Assembly (NCBI GenBank): GCA_902557235.1
Contig: CACDZR010000005.1
Location: 1 to 64,000, forward strand
DNA: 64,000 nucleotides
From: an uncultured Pelagibacteraceae bacterium
Lineage (GTDB): Bacteria > Pseudomonadota > Alphaproteobacteria > Pelagibacterales > Pelagibacteraceae
Reading direction: 5' to 3'
The notes beneath the pieces were generated by a model. The model saw only the letters and a list, made by a program, of their open reading frames with translations. It was not told the origin of the DNA and ran no database searches. Shown piece by piece: positions 1 through 13,247 of the stretch. Within the stretch, counting starts at the first letter, position 1; each line of letters starts with the position of its first letter. Position numbers and translations under genes: made by a program.

Positions 1-1350
1 CTTACTTTCATTATAAAATTTTTTTGTTGATTCAAGTGATCTTGTTTTCTTAACAGAAAACTTATTCTTATTTTGATTGGAATGGGGTGTTAATTCTGCA
101 ATTTTCTCTAAAAAAAATTCAAGAACATATTTTTTAATAAAATTATCTTTAATTGTATTTGCTATGGATCTAAGTTTTTTTTCAAATATTGCCATTGAAG
201 AGGGATTATTTTCAGTTTGTTTTTTATAATGGCTGAAAATAAATTGGTGAATTGGTAATTTGTTCTGTTTCGTAAAATCTAAAAAATAGTTTTTACCATT
301 TTTATTTACAAAACTATCAGGGTCCTCTTTGTCTGGTAAAAATAAAAAAGATATTTGTTTTTCAGGTTTCAATTCTTTAATAGAATTTTCTGCTGCTCTT
401 AAAGCAGCTTTATAGCCACTTTCATCTCCATCGAAACAGATTATAATGTCATCAAAGAACTGATTTAATGTTAAAATTTGTTTATCAGTTAAAGAAGTAC
501 CAAGATTTGCAACAACATTTTCAACTCCATTTTTACTTAAACCAACTACATCCATATAACCTTCAACTAAAAAAATATGATCTAACTTATTAGATAATTT
601 TCTTGCTAGATCTAAATTATAAAGATTTGAACCCTTTTTAAAAAAATTAGTCTCTGGTGAATTAATATATTTTGCTAAATAATCTAAATTTTCAATTATT
701 CTACCGCCCAAAGCGATTGGCTGTCCTGAAATATTGTTTATCGGAAATATCAACCTTCCTTTGAATCTCTCTACACATTTTTTTTTCTTTTCATCAAAAT
801 AAAATAAACCACTGTCTAGTAAAGTTTTTTCACCAAATTCTTTTTTAAGTCGATCAAAAAAACTTGGATTTTTTTCAACAAAACCAATTTTAAATTTTTT
901 AACTTCATTTTTACCTAATGATCTATTCTTTAAATAATCTCTAGCGTTTGAGAGTTTTTCATTTTTTAATAGCTGATCATGATAATAATCAACATATTTG
1001 CTATAAATTGATAAATACTCTTTCCAATTTTTCTCTCTCTCTTCATCTTGTTTTGTAAATAGATATGGTTGCATTCCTGCAATATTAGCAAGATATTTTA
1101 CTGCTTCTCCAAACCTTAAGTTTTGAGTTTTCATAACAAAATCAAAAATATTTCCATGCTCTGAAGTTGCGAAGCAATGATAAAATTCTTTTTCATCATT
1201 AACTGTAAAGGAAGGGGTTTTCTCATTTTTAAAAGGTGATAGTCCAACAAACTCCTTTCCTCTTTTTTTTAAAGCTACAACTTTTGAAACAACGCTAGAA
1301 ACTTTAAGACGAGTTTTAATTTCATCTAGATATTCTTTTGGATATTTCAT
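1..1350 (-). CDS. dnaG: DNA primase DnaG (3' end cut by window edge)
   Basis: Synthesises RNA primers for chromosome replication. The first 450 residues are visible and the C-terminal helicase-binding part runs off the left edge. The N-terminal zinc-ribbon region (residues about 34-68) is recognisable (VGLSPFKNEKTPSF ... FYHCF), but only one of the four usual zinc ligands remains: S38, K41, C59 and T62 stand where Cys, His, Cys and Cys are expected. The TOPRIM catalytic core follows, with the motifs LVEGYMDV and CFDGDESG. ATG at 1348-1350 is the natural start; yqeY ends two bases upstream, so the two genes are probably cotranscribed. Loss of zinc ligands may be shared by alphaproteobacterial primases, as I recall. 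Confidence 0.95.
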   Translation of the reverse strand, partial: MKYPKEYLDEIKTRLKVSSVVSKVVALKKRGKEFVGLSPFKNEKTPSFTVNDEKEFYHCFATSEHGNIFDFVMKTQNLRFGEAVKYLANIAGMQPYLFTKQDEEREKNWKEYLSIYSKYVDYYHDQLLKNEKLSNARDYLKNRSLGKNEVKKFKIGFVEKNPSFFDRLKKEFGEKTLLDSGLFYFDEKKKKCVERFKGRLIFPINNISGQPIALGGRIIENLDYLAKYINSPETNFFKKGSNLYNLDLARKLSNKLDHIFLVEGYMDVVGLSKNGVENVVANLGTSLTDKQILTLNQFFDDIIICFDGDESGYKAALRAAENSIKELKPEKQISFLFLPDKEDPDSFVNKNGKNYFLDFTKQNKLPIHQFIFSHYKKQTENNPSSMAIFEKKLRSIANTIKDNFIKKYVLEFFLEKIAELTPHSNQNKNKFSVKKTRSLESTKKFYNESK

Positions 1351-1352
1351 TA

Positions 1353-1811
1353 TTAATTTAATATTTGTTTTAACAAAGCGCCAGCTTTTGAAAAATCAAT
1401 TTCATCAGCGTGTTTTTTTTTTAATTCACCCATTACTTTTCCCATGTCTTTTAAAGAACTTGCACCTAATTTAGAAATAATTTCCTCACATATCTTTTTA
1501 GTATCTTCGTCATTCAGCTGCTTAGGTAAAAAGCTTGATAGAATATTAAATTCGTTTTGCTCAATTTCTAGAAGATCAGAGCGATTATTTTTTTTATAAA
1601 TATCGATTGATTCGGTTCTTTGCTTAATCATCTTTTTTAATAATTTTTTTATATCCTCATCATCTGTTTCTTTTTTGTTAGGGCCGGACCTGTTTGAGAT
1701 ATCGAGATCCTTAATTGATGATAAAATTAACCTATAAGTTGAGATTTTAATTTTATCTTTAGATTTTAAAGCATTTTTATATTCAGTTTCAATTGTTACT
1801 TTTAACGACAT
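1353..1811 (-). CDS. GatB/YqeY domain protein
   Basis: A 152-residue protein of the YqeY family, related to the C-terminal tRNA-binding domain of the GatB amidotransferase subunit. Its precise role is unsettled. The sequence shows the family's all-helical pattern: an N-terminal stretch about building on short oligomers (YRLILSSIKDLDI), the Lys/Glu-rich middle, LLEIEQNEFNILSSFLP, and a C-terminal GKVMGELKKKHADEIDF close to the family consensus. It lies directly upstream of dnaG with a two-base gap, an order often seen in bacteria (yqeY-dnaG-rpoD). rpoD, if present, would be outside the window to the left. ATG start at 1809-1811. Confidence 0.9.
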   Translation of the reverse strand: MSLKVTIETEYKNALKSKDKIKISTYRLILSSIKDLDISNRSGPNKKETDDEDIKKLLKKMIKQRTESIDIYKKNNRSDLLEIEQNEFNILSSFLPKQLNDEDTKKICEEIISKLGASSLKDMGKVMGELKKKHADEIDFSKAGALLKQILN

Positions 1812-1873
1812 AATTTTTTTAATCTACTTTAAAGAAAAAATTCTTCAAAAGAAAAATTGTTTTTTTACAATTT

Positions 1874-1879
1874 TATAAT
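1874..1879 (+). promoter_or_regulatory. Probable -10 box for carAB
   Basis: A perfect TATAAT lies about 60 bases upstream of the carA start, in the 127-base divergent gap between yqeY and carA. No good -35 is seen at 16-18 bases spacing (the only TTG-type hexamer is too near), so this is a partial promoter call. The rest of the gap is AT-rich with only a weak AT hairpin near 1895-1912. Confidence 0.4.
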
Positions 1880-1938
1880 ACATCTCTGTTGCGATAATAA
1901 ATCAATTATTGTATTAACCTTTAACTTATGAGTTGTAA

Positions 1939-3132
1939 TTGACCAAAAAAGTAAAAAAAGCTCACTTAAAAAATTCTCAAAAAAATACAGGTATTTTAGT
2001 TTTAGAAAACAAAAAGATTTTTAGAGGTATTGGAATTGGATACCAGGGAGAGGCTACTGGTGAGGTTTGCTTTAATACCTCATTAACTGGATACCAAGAA
2101 ATAATATCAGACCCATCTTATGCAGGACAAATAATAAACTTTACCTTTCCTCACATTGGAAATGTAGGGACAAATAAAGAAGATTTTGAATCTGATAGAA
2201 TATGGACAAAAGGAGTTATTTTTAATTCTGAGATAACATCTCCATCAAATTATAGATCTTTTCAACATTTAGATGCTTGGTTAAAAAAAAATAAGATAGT
2301 TGGAATTACTGGACTTGATACAAGAAGTTTAACGAATTTTATAAGAGATAAAGGTGCCCCAAAAGGAACTATAGCTTACTCAAATAAAAGTAAATTTCAT
2401 ATTAACAAACTTATTAATTCTACGATTAAATGGAGTGGTCTAAAAAATTTAGATCTAGCAGAAAAAGTTACTACGCAAAAAAATTATATTTGGAAAGGGC
2501 TTAAAACTTGGAGAAAAGAACATGGCTATAGAAAAAATAATCAAAATTCATTTCATGTTGTAGCGATAGATTATGGAATAAAAAAAAATATTTTGAGATA
2601 TTTTTCTGATTTTAAATGTAAAGTTACTGTGGTTTCTTGTAAAACATCTGCAGAAAAAATTTTATCTCTCAAACCTGATGGTGTATTCTTATCTAATGGA
2701 CCTGGAGATCCAGCTGCAACAGGAAAATACGCAATTCAGATAATTCAAAATCTTATTAAAAAGAAAATACCATTATTTGGTATCTGCCTTGGTCATCAGA
2801 TACTCGCACTAGCATTGGGCGGTAAAACAAAAAAAATGAAATTAGGTCATAGAGGAGCAAATCATCCGGTTAAAAATTTAATAAGTGAAAATGTCGAGAT
2901 CACAAGCCAAAATCATGGTTTTGAAGTTGTAAAAGAAAACTTACCAAAAAATATTCAGATTACTCATAAATCATTATTCGATAATAGTATCGAGGGAATA
3001 AGATTAAAAAATAATCTTGTATTCTCAGTTCAATATCATCCAGAGTCAAACCCGGGACCACAAGATAGTGTCTATTTATTTCAAGAATTTATTAACAACA
3101 TGAAAAAAAATGCCAAAAAGAAAAGATCTTAA
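1939..3132 (+). CDS. carA: Carbamoyl-phosphate synthase small subunit
   Basis: Glutamine amidotransferase subunit of carbamoyl-phosphate synthase, which supplies ammonia to CarB for pyrimidine and arginine synthesis. The N-terminal CPSase small domain ([24 protein letters not shown]) is followed by a class I amidotransferase domain with the nucleophile Cys in GICLGHQ and the catalytic His/Glu in QYHPES. At 397 residues it is of normal length. No in-frame ATG precedes the conserved domain, so the start is TTG at 1939-1941. That TTG overlaps the stop of a four-codon ATG mini-ORF (1928-1942). The end overlaps carB by 23 bases, indicating translational coupling. Confidence 0.95.
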   Translation: MTKKVKKAHLKNSQKNTGILVLENKKIFRGIGIGYQGEATGEVCFNTSLTGYQEIISDPSYAGQIINFTFPHIGNVGTNKEDFESDRIWTKGVIFNSEITSPSNYRSFQHLDAWLKKNKIVGITGLDTRSLTNFIRDKGAPKGTIAYSNKSKFHINKLINSTIKWSGLKNLDLAEKVTTQKNYIWKGLKTWRKEHGYRKNNQNSFHVVAIDYGIKKNILRYFSDFKCKVTVVSCKTSAEKILSLKPDGVFLSNGPGDPAATGKYAIQIIQNLIKKKIPLFGICLGHQILALALGGKTKKMKLGHRGANHPVKNLISENVEITSQNHGFEVVKENLPKNIQITHKSLFDNSIEGIRLKNNLVFSVQYHPESNPGPQDSVYLFQEFINNMKKNAKKKRS

Positions 3133-6100
3133 AAAAATTTTAGTTGTGGGTGCTGGACCAATTATCATTGGTCAAGCTTGTGAATTTGATTATTCAGGAA
3201 CACAGGCTTGTAAGGCATTAAAGGATGAAGGTTATAAAGTTGTATTAATTAATTCAAATCCAGCAACAATAATGACAGATCCAGATGTTGCTGATAAAAC
3301 TTACATTGAGCCTATTACTTTAGGTGTTTTAGAAAAGATTCTCAAAAAAGAAAAACCAGATGCAATTCTCCCAACCATGGGAGGCCAGACTGCTCTTAAT
3401 CTTGCAATGGAAGCAGAAAAAAAAGGAATTTTGAGGAAATATAAAATTGAATTAATTGGCGCAAATTCAAAAGCTATTTCTAATGCAGAAGATAGAAAAA
3501 AATTTAGAAAAAACATGATTGATATTGGTTTAGATCTCCCAAAATCTGAGATCGTAAGCAATATTAATCAAGCATCAAAAGTTTTAAATAAAATTGGTTT
3601 GCCAGCAATAATTAGGCCAGCTTTTACGCTTGGAGGTTTAGGGGGAGGAATAGCAAAAAATAAAAAGGATTATCTAAAAATTATCAAAAATGGTTTGCAT
3701 GAGTCTCCAGTGAACCAAGTACTTGTGGAAGAGTGTTTAGAAGGTTGGAAAGAATTTGAAATGGAGGTTGTAAGAGATAGAAAAGATAATTGTATAATTA
3801 TTTGTTCAATAGAGAATGTAGATCCTATGGGGATACATACGGGAGATTCGGTTACTGTTGCTCCTGCATTGACATTAACTGACAAGGAATATCAAGTAAT
3901 GCGAAACGCTTCTATTGCATGTTTGAGAAAAATTGGAGTTGAGACAGGCGGTTCAAATGTTCAATTTGCAATAAATCCTAAAAATGGGCGAATGGTAATA
4001 ATTGAGATGAACCCTAGAGTATCAAGATCATCAGCCCTTGCATCAAAAGCAACTGGATTTCCCATTGCTAAAGTGGCTGCAAAACTTGCAGTCGGATATA
4101 CATTGGATGAATTAAAAAATGAAATTACCAAAGTTACTCCAGCATCATTTGAACCAAGTATAGATTATGTAGTAACCAAAATTCCAAGATTTACTTTTGA
4201 AAAATTTTCAACTTCTCCGGCAATTCTAGGAACATCAATGAAATCAGTAGGTGAAGCAATGGCAATTGGAAGAAACTTTAAAGAATCTCTTCAAAAAGCA
4301 TTGGTTTCTCTTGAGACTGGTTTCTCAGGATTAGACAGAATATTTGATCTAAACAAAAAACAAATTGAAAAAAAACTGAAAGAAAATATTCCAAATAAAA
4401 TCTTACTTGTTGCTGAAGCGATGAGGAAAAAAATCAAGCTTAAAAAAATTTATAATTTATCAAAAATTGATCCGTGGTTCTTAAACCAAATTAAAGAAAT
4501 AATAGAAAATGAAATTAAAATCAAAAATAATGGATTACCTAAAAATTTTGATGATTTTAACCAAATAAAATCAATAGGATTTTCAGATAAAAAACTTTCT
4601 GAGCTTTCAAATTTATCTGAGGATATTGTTAGAAAAAAAAGAACCGCTCTTAAAATTTTGCCAGTGTTTAAAAAAGTTGATACTTGTGCTGCAGAATTCA
4701 AATCCTTTACGCCATACATGTACTCAACATATCAAAGAAATTTCTCAATAAATTCAGAGTGTGAAGCTGACCCGTCTGTTAAGAAAAAAATTATAATATT
4801 AGGTGGAGGGCCTAATAGAATAGGACAAGGAATAGAATTTGATTATTGCTGTTGTCAAGCAAGTTTTGCCTTAAAAGCTGCTGGTTTTGAGACTGTAATG
4901 GTTAATTGTAATCCAGAGACTGTCTCAACAGATTATGACACCAGTGATAGATTATATTTTGAGCCTTTAAAAGAAGAATATGTTTTCAATATTATAAAGA
5001 GAGAGAAAGATAAGGGGAATTTAGTCGGTATCATTACACAATTTGGTGGTCAAACTCCAATTAAATTAGCCAAATTTTTACATGACAATAATCTTCCAAT
5101 TTTAGGAACTCAATACTCATCTATAGATCTAGCAGAGGATAGAGATAGATTTCGAAAACTTTTAAAAAAATTAAATTTAAATCAAGCTGAAAGTGGAATT
5201 GCAAAAAATTTTAAACAAGCAATTAAAATATCTGAAAAAATAGGTTTACCTTTAATGGTAAGACCATCTTACGTTCTTGGAGGAAGGGCGATGGAAATTG
5301 TTTATGAAAAAAGTCAGCTCAAAAATTTTGTGGAAGAAGCTTTTAAAGCTGCGGAAAAAAATCCAATTCTTATAGATAAATTTATTGATCATGCGATGGA
5401 GGTTGATGTTGATGCTATATCTGATGGTAATGAAGTGCATGTTGCTGGAATAATGCAGCATATTGAGGAAGCAGGAATTCATTCTGGTGACTCTGCTTGT
5501 AGCTTACCTCCTGTTTCCATAAAACCTTTTTTGATAAAAGAAATTGAGAGGCAAACAAAAAATTTGGCTTTAGCTCTTAAGGTAAAGGGTTTCATGAATG
5601 TTCAATATGCAATTAAAAAAGATGAAATTTTTGTAATTGAAGTGAATCCAAGAGCAAGTCGGACAGTTCCTTTTGTCTCAAAAGCAAAGGGATTACCTTT
5701 AGCAAAGATTGCCTCGAGGGTTATGGCTGGCGAGAAACTCTCAAAATTTAACCTAAAAGATAAATCGAAAGGAATGTTTGCCGTAAAAGAGGCTGTTTTT
5801 CCGTTTAATAAATTTCCTAATAGTGATTTATTGTTAGGTCCAGAAATGAAATCAACTGGGGAGGTGATGGGATTTGACAAAAATTTTGGAATGGCATACG
5901 CAAAAAGCCAGATAGCATCCTCTAATTCATTGCCAACAAAAGGACTTGCTTTTTTATCATTAAAAGACTCTCATAAAGATGAAGGTATAGGGCTCGCAAA
6001 AGAACTTATAAAACTGAAATTCAGTCTATGTGCCACAAAAGGAACTGCTGAATATATACAAAAACATGGCATGAAGTGTAAAACTATTAATAAAGTAAGT

Positions 6101-6334
6101 AGTGGTTCACCTCATATCGTTGATGTGCTTGATTCCAAAAAAATAGCTTTGGTGATTAATACTGGTGGAGGTAACACTGAACACAGATTAAACGATGCTA
6201 TTGCTTTAAGAAGAGCAACACTTAAAAATAAAGTGCCCTACTGCACAAATATGTCAACAGCGCTTGCATGTATTGAGGGTATTAAATCACTTAAAACGAA
6301 AAAATTAGAGGTCACCTCTCTTCAAAATATTTAA
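3110..6334 (+). CDS. carB: Carbamoyl-phosphate synthase large subunit
   Basis: Makes carbamoyl phosphate from bicarbonate, ammonia and two ATP. The 1074-residue protein has both homologous halves: an N-terminal carboxyphosphate domain ([22 protein letters not shown]-grasp residues [18 protein letters not shown]) and a second carbamoyl-phosphate domain ([38 protein letters not shown]), then an MGS-like allosteric domain near the C-terminus (LVINTGGG). It overlaps carA at its start. Its TAA stop overlaps the stop of the convergent oxygenase gene by four bases, leaving no room for a terminator. Confidence 0.97.
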   Translation: MPKRKDLKKILVVGAGPIIIGQACEFDYSGTQACKALKDEGYKVVLINSNPATIMTDPDVADKTYIEPITLGVLEKILKKEKPDAILPTMGGQTALNLAMEAEKKGILRKYKIELIGANSKAISNAEDRKKFRKNMIDIGLDLPKSEIVSNINQASKVLNKIGLPAIIRPAFTLGGLGGGIAKNKKDYLKIIKNGLHESPVNQVLVEECLEGWKEFEMEVVRDRKDNCIIICSIENVDPMGIHTGDSVTVAPALTLTDKEYQVMRNASIACLRKIGVETGGSNVQFAINPKNGRMVIIEMNPRVSRSSALASKATGFPIAKVAAKLAVGYTLDELKNEITKVTPASFEPSIDYVVTKIPRFTFEKFSTSPAILGTSMKSVGEAMAIGRNFKESLQKALVSLETGFSGLDRIFDLNKKQIEKKLKENIPNKILLVAEAMRKKIKLKKIYNLSKIDPWFLNQIKEIIENEIKIKNNGLPKNFDDFNQIKSIGFSDKKLSELSNLSEDIVRKKRTALKILPVFKKVDTCAAEFKSFTPYMYSTYQRNFSINSECEADPSVKKKIIILGGGPNRIGQGIEFDYCCCQASFALKAAGFETVMVNCNPETVSTDYDTSDRLYFEPLKEEYVFNIIKREKDKGNLVGIITQFGGQTPIKLAKFLHDNNLPILGTQYSSIDLAEDRDRFRKLLKKLNLNQAESGIAKNFKQAIKISEKIGLPLMVRPSYVLGGRAMEIVYEKSQLKNFVEEAFKAAEKNPILIDKFIDHAMEVDVDAISDGNEVHVAGIMQHIEEAGIHSGDSACSLPPVSIKPFLIKEIERQTKNLALALKVKGFMNVQYAIKKDEIFVIEVNPRASRTVPFVSKAKGLPLAKIASRVMAGEKLSKFNLKDKSKGMFAVKEAVFPFNKFPNSDLLLGPEMKSTGEVMGFDKNFGMAYAKSQIASSNSLPTKGLAFLSLKDSHKDEGIGLAKELIKLKFSLCATKGTAEYIQKHGMKCKTINKVSSGSPHIVDVLDSKKIALVINTGGGNTEHRLNDAIALRRATLKNKVPYCTNMSTALACIEGIKSLKTKKLEVTSLQNI

Positions 6335-6993
6335 TCAACTTTCCAATCAGTTTCAAATGTAACATAGTTCACTTGAATACATCTTCTTTCTTTAACAATT
6401 TTCTTCTTCTCCATACCGTGCCATGTATTTGGACCACTTGTAAAAAAATAACCATAATTATGCTTGTAGGGAACTGTTTTAACTTTTTCTAATTTTTCAT
6501 TATAAAAGTCAGTACCTAATTCCTCTGACTCATTTGCATTATTTACAAAAATAAGTCCTGACATTAATTTTTCTTTAATGTCACAATGTGGCTTTAGCCA
6601 AAAACCTTCACGATCACATATAACTTCAAGTCTGACATAAGAACCGGATAAATCTTTATTAATCATTTTGGAGATTGTTTCGCATGTCTCTTTAGATTGG
6701 AGTTCATTGATAAATTTTACTAAATTTGGAAATTGGGAAGCATTATCTTTTGTAACAAAACATCTAAATTTTATTGCCTTACCACCTGAGGCTATACCTT
6801 CTCTAAATTCAGCGGCACCGCCATCAATCGCTCTTGTGCCATCGTAATTGAGATTATGTTTGCTTAAATCGGGAATATCTGCACCCTCTATTTCTTTAAT
6901 AGCGTCTTCACTTAAAGCATTATTATATTCCCAGTGATTAAATGGAAATTCATACTTTTTTGAGTTTTTCAATATAGAATTAAGAAAAGTCAT
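6331..6993 (-). CDS. 2OG-Fe(II) oxygenase-like protein
   Basis: A 220-residue protein with the facial-triad pattern of 2-oxoglutarate/Fe(II) oxygenases: H136-x-D138 in KPHCDIKEK, a distal H192 in NTWHGME, and a basic pair R203/R204 eleven residues on that could bind 2-oxoglutarate. No signal peptide or membrane segment is seen. The substrate cannot be read from the sequence. It overlaps the upstream ELM1-like gene by 14 bases, so the two are likely one transcript. This may hint at modification of a glycan or surface molecule, but that is inference. Family call moderately sure; function unknown. Confidence 0.7.
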   Translation of the reverse strand: MTFLNSILKNSKKYEFPFNHWEYNNALSEDAIKEIEGADIPDLSKHNLNYDGTRAIDGGAAEFREGIASGGKAIKFRCFVTKDNASQFPNLVKFINELQSKETCETISKMINKDLSGSYVRLEVICDREGFWLKPHCDIKEKLMSGLIFVNNANESEELGTDFYNEKLEKVKTVPYKHNYGYFFTSGPNTWHGMEKKKIVKERRCIQVNYVTFETDWKVD

Positions 6994-7930
6994 AATCTTT
7001 AAATTGTTTCTCTATATATCCCGATATTCTATGAGTTTCATTAAGTTTTTGATAATTCCATTCTTCCACGCTGTCCTCTAAGTTTTTAATTATATCTAGG
7101 GATTTAAAAAGCTCAAAAAATTTTTTGAAGCGAATATTTTTTTTGATAGCTGGCATTTGAGCCACATATATTGGTCTTCCTGACATAGCTGCTTCAGATA
7201 TCATAGATGTAGAGTCACAAGTTACAATGATATGATTAGCTAGTTTAAGCGATGACAAATAAGCTTTCTTATCAATATCTTGAATTATAATCTGGTTATC
7301 ATCAAAAAAATTTTGGGCTTTATCAATAATTCTTTGTGGTGTTCTCATTGAGGGTATAAAAATTAACTGATAACCTTTATTGATAAAATTTTTTTTTGTT
7401 TTAACAAAAATTTTATCAATTATTTCATCATTAAAATCATAATACTTATTTGGACCACCAGCAATAAACGTTATTACTTTTTCTTTTTTAATTCGAGGCT
7501 TTAGATAATCAATATTTTCCTCTAATTCTTTTTCGGTAAGATAATGAATTGCTCCTTTAGATTTTAGAACATTTATACCCTCAAGGCCATCGTGCTCTGG
7601 CGCGATAACGAAATCAAAATTATCTAATGATACTTTTGGATCTTGAATATGAATGTTCATTATTTTACTTCCAAATTTTTTTTTTAAAAAGATGGATGGA
7701 ACTACACTTTTTCTTCCACATGAAATTACTACATTAAATTTTTTTGATATATCATTTTTAAAAACAAAATTTTTTATTGGTGTCAATTTTGGAGGAATCA
7801 TTTTCCAAAAATTATTTAGTTCAATTTTTTCGTGTATAAATTCAAGGTTGAGAGCTTTAGCAAGCCCCTCAACTTGGCTAATCATGCCGTGCATCCCCTC
7901 GGTCAATAATAAACCTTTTAATTTAGTCAT
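6980..7930 (-). CDS. ELM1-like (mitochondrial fission ELM1 / DUF1022) protein
   Basis: A 316-residue protein of the family named after plant ELM1, common in alphaproteobacteria and built like a GT-B glycosyltransferase. Visible landmarks are the N-terminal EGMHGMISQVEGLAKAL, a middle VISCGRKSVVPS, IHIQDPK, the glycine-rich FIAGGPNKYYDF and the late VTCDSTSMISEAAMSGRPIYV, which resembles the donor-binding loop of GT-B enzymes. The bacterial function is not established. ATG at 7928-7930 lies only 21 bases from the divergent trxB start. It is followed by the overlapping oxygenase gene. Confidence 0.8.
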   Translation of the reverse strand: MTKLKGLLLTEGMHGMISQVEGLAKALNLEFIHEKIELNNFWKMIPPKLTPIKNFVFKNDISKKFNVVISCGRKSVVPSIFLKKKFGSKIMNIHIQDPKVSLDNFDFVIAPEHDGLEGINVLKSKGAIHYLTEKELEENIDYLKPRIKKEKVITFIAGGPNKYYDFNDEIIDKIFVKTKKNFINKGYQLIFIPSMRTPQRIIDKAQNFFDDNQIIIQDIDKKAYLSSLKLANHIIVTCDSTSMISEAAMSGRPIYVAQMPAIKKNIRFKKFFELFKSLDIIKNLEDSVEEWNYQKLNETHRISGYIEKQFKDYDFS

Positions 7931-7951
7931 TTATCACTATATAGCTTTCAT

Positions 7952-8896
7952 ATGAGTCAAAATCCAACTAAACACACAAAAGTGTTAATAATTGGGTCTG
8001 GTCCTGCTGGATACACTGCTGCAGTTTATGCGGCAAGAGCAATGTTAAATCCAATTTTAGTTTACGGGTCAGAGCCTGGAGGCCAACTAACTACTACAAC
8101 AGATGTTGAAAACTTTCCTGGATTTGCTGATGTAATTCAAGGTCCATGGCTTATGGATCAAATGAAAGAGCAAGCAAAAACAGTTGGAACAGAAATGATT
8201 GAAGATCATATAAGTTCAGTAAATTTAAAAACAACACCTTTTGAGGCTGTAGGTGACACTGGTCAAAAATATACTGCTGATAGCATAATAATTTCCACAG
8301 GTGCTCAAGCTAGATGGTTAAATATTAAATCTGAACAAGAGTTTAGGGGATTTGGTGTATCGGCGTGTGCAACATGTGATGGTTTTTTCTTTAAAGATAA
8401 AGAAGTTGCTGTTGTAGGTGGGGGTAATGCGGCCGTTGAAGAAGCAATGTTTCTTACAAAATTTGCTTCAAAAGTAAAATTAATTCACAGAAGAGATAGT
8501 TTGAGAGCTGAAAAAATGCTTCAAAAAAAACTTATGGAAAATAAAAAGATTGAAATCATCTGGGATACAGTTGTTGAGGATGTAATTGGAGATAAAGATC
8601 CAAAAAATGTAAAAGGAATAAAAGTCAAAAATGTTAAAACAAATAAGATTGATGAAATAAAATTAGACGGTGTTTTCATTGCTATTGGTCATGACCCTGC
8701 AACTAAATTATTTAAAGATCAACTTAGTATGGATAATGAGGGTTATTTAATAACAAAACCAGATTCAACAGAAACTAATGTACCGGGTGTTTATGCAGCT
8801 GGAGACGTTAAGGATAAAACATTTAGGCAAGCGGTAACTGCTGCTGGTATGGGATGTATGGCAGCACTAGAAGCTGAAAAGTTTTTATCTCATTGA
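7952..8896 (+). CDS. trxB: Thioredoxin-disulfide reductase
   Basis: NADPH-dependent flavoprotein that reduces thioredoxin in the cytoplasm. It has an FAD-binding GSGPAGYTAAVYAARA near the N-terminus, the redox-active disulfide CATC at C139/C142, an NADPH-binding GGGNAAVEEA, and the FAD-closing AAGDVKDKTFRQAVTAAG near the C-terminus. Length 314 residues is standard for the low-molecular-weight type. It is divergent from the ELM1-like gene and separated by one base from the next gene, whose function is not obviously related. Confidence 0.96.
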   Translation: MSQNPTKHTKVLIIGSGPAGYTAAVYAARAMLNPILVYGSEPGGQLTTTTDVENFPGFADVIQGPWLMDQMKEQAKTVGTEMIEDHISSVNLKTTPFEAVGDTGQKYTADSIIISTGAQARWLNIKSEQEFRGFGVSACATCDGFFFKDKEVAVVGGGNAAVEEAMFLTKFASKVKLIHRRDSLRAEKMLQKKLMENKKIEIIWDTVVEDVIGDKDPKNVKGIKVKNVKTNKIDEIKLDGVFIAIGHDPATKLFKDQLSMDNEGYLITKPDSTETNVPGVYAAGDVKDKTFRQAVTAAGMGCMAALEAEKFLSH

Positions 8897-8897
8897 A

Positions 8898-9845
8898 GTG
8901 AAAAATAATCTCCATGTTTTCTTGGGTGCCACAGTTGCAGATGCAGCAGCCAGGCCATTACATTGGGTATATAATCAAAAAAAATTAAGTATTTATATTA
9001 AAGGAAAAAAGGACTTTTCTTTCTTAAAAAAAAACAGAAGTCCTTTCTACAATATAAAAACTGGAAAAGTCTCTGGTTACAATGAAATTGGCCAAGTAAT
9101 GTTTGATACACTACTGGAGGGACACGAAAATATAGAGAAACGTTTCAAAAAAAATATTCTTAAAAACTTTGGCCCTGGAAGTAAATATTGGAAAAATTTA
9201 AAACTGAGATCTAAATATAAAAAAGTCAAAGACTGGCGTGGTATGATTAAAGGGCCATGGATACATCAAAATATTATTGAGACGGTAAAAAATATTAAAT
9301 TAAAAAAAAAGATTTCTGGTGGTATAAAGGTAAATGAGTCAGATGGTTTTTGTGCTACCCTTCCATATTTTCTCTATGGCTTTGATTTTAAGAGTATAAA
9401 AAAAATTTTCAAAATTGTAACAGTTTCAAAAATAAGTTTTAAATATGCTCTGGCGAAATTCTATTTAATAGATTTTGCGTTAAAGGGAGCTAAAGACCCA
9501 ATCAAAGAATTCATTAATAGATTCAAAAGAAATTCTTTTTTTAAGGTTATTGTTAGCGACATTAAAAGAATAAGAAAATTTAAATCAAAGTTTGGTCCAA
9601 CTACTATAAAGAAATTAGGTATGGCTTGTAGCTATCCAGGAACTTTTAATAGCTCAATATATACAATTATTAATTCAAAAAATTATAAAGACGCTATTTT
9701 AAAAACAATAAAGGCAGGTGGGTGCAATTGTTCAAGAGCAAATTTTACTGGAGCATATTTTGCAGCTTTAAAAGGTATAAATTCTATTCCAAATGATTGG
9801 ATTAAAAAAACAATTCCAGCAAAAAAGATTTTAAATCAAAAATAA
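8898..9845 (+). CDS. ADP-ribosylglycohydrolase-fold protein, J1-crystallin/SelJ-like
   Basis: A 315-residue protein resembling the J1-crystallin/selenoprotein J branch of the ADP-ribosylglycohydrolase superfamily. The landmarks are GATVADAAARPLHWVYN at residues 9-25, SPFYNIKTG near residue 48, and the C-terminal GGCNCSRANFTGA. In enzymatically active members the positions GD(A), DD(T) and GGD(T)D carry Asp ligands for two magnesium ions; here most of them are not Asp. It may therefore not hydrolyse ADP-ribose. The start is GTG at 8898, one base after the trxB stop, with ATG codons absent nearby. The protein is very lysine-rich. Its stop abuts that of the convergent aspC homologue. Confidence 0.65.
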   Translation: MKNNLHVFLGATVADAAARPLHWVYNQKKLSIYIKGKKDFSFLKKNRSPFYNIKTGKVSGYNEIGQVMFDTLLEGHENIEKRFKKNILKNFGPGSKYWKNLKLRSKYKKVKDWRGMIKGPWIHQNIIETVKNIKLKKKISGGIKVNESDGFCATLPYFLYGFDFKSIKKIFKIVTVSKISFKYALAKFYLIDFALKGAKDPIKEFINRFKRNSFFKVIVSDIKRIRKFKSKFGPTTIKKLGMACSYPGTFNSSIYTIINSKNYKDAILKTIKAGGCNCSRANFTGAYFAALKGINSIPNDWIKKTIPAKKILNQK

Positions 9846-13228
<3,383 letters not shown>

Positions 13229-13247
<19 letters not shown>

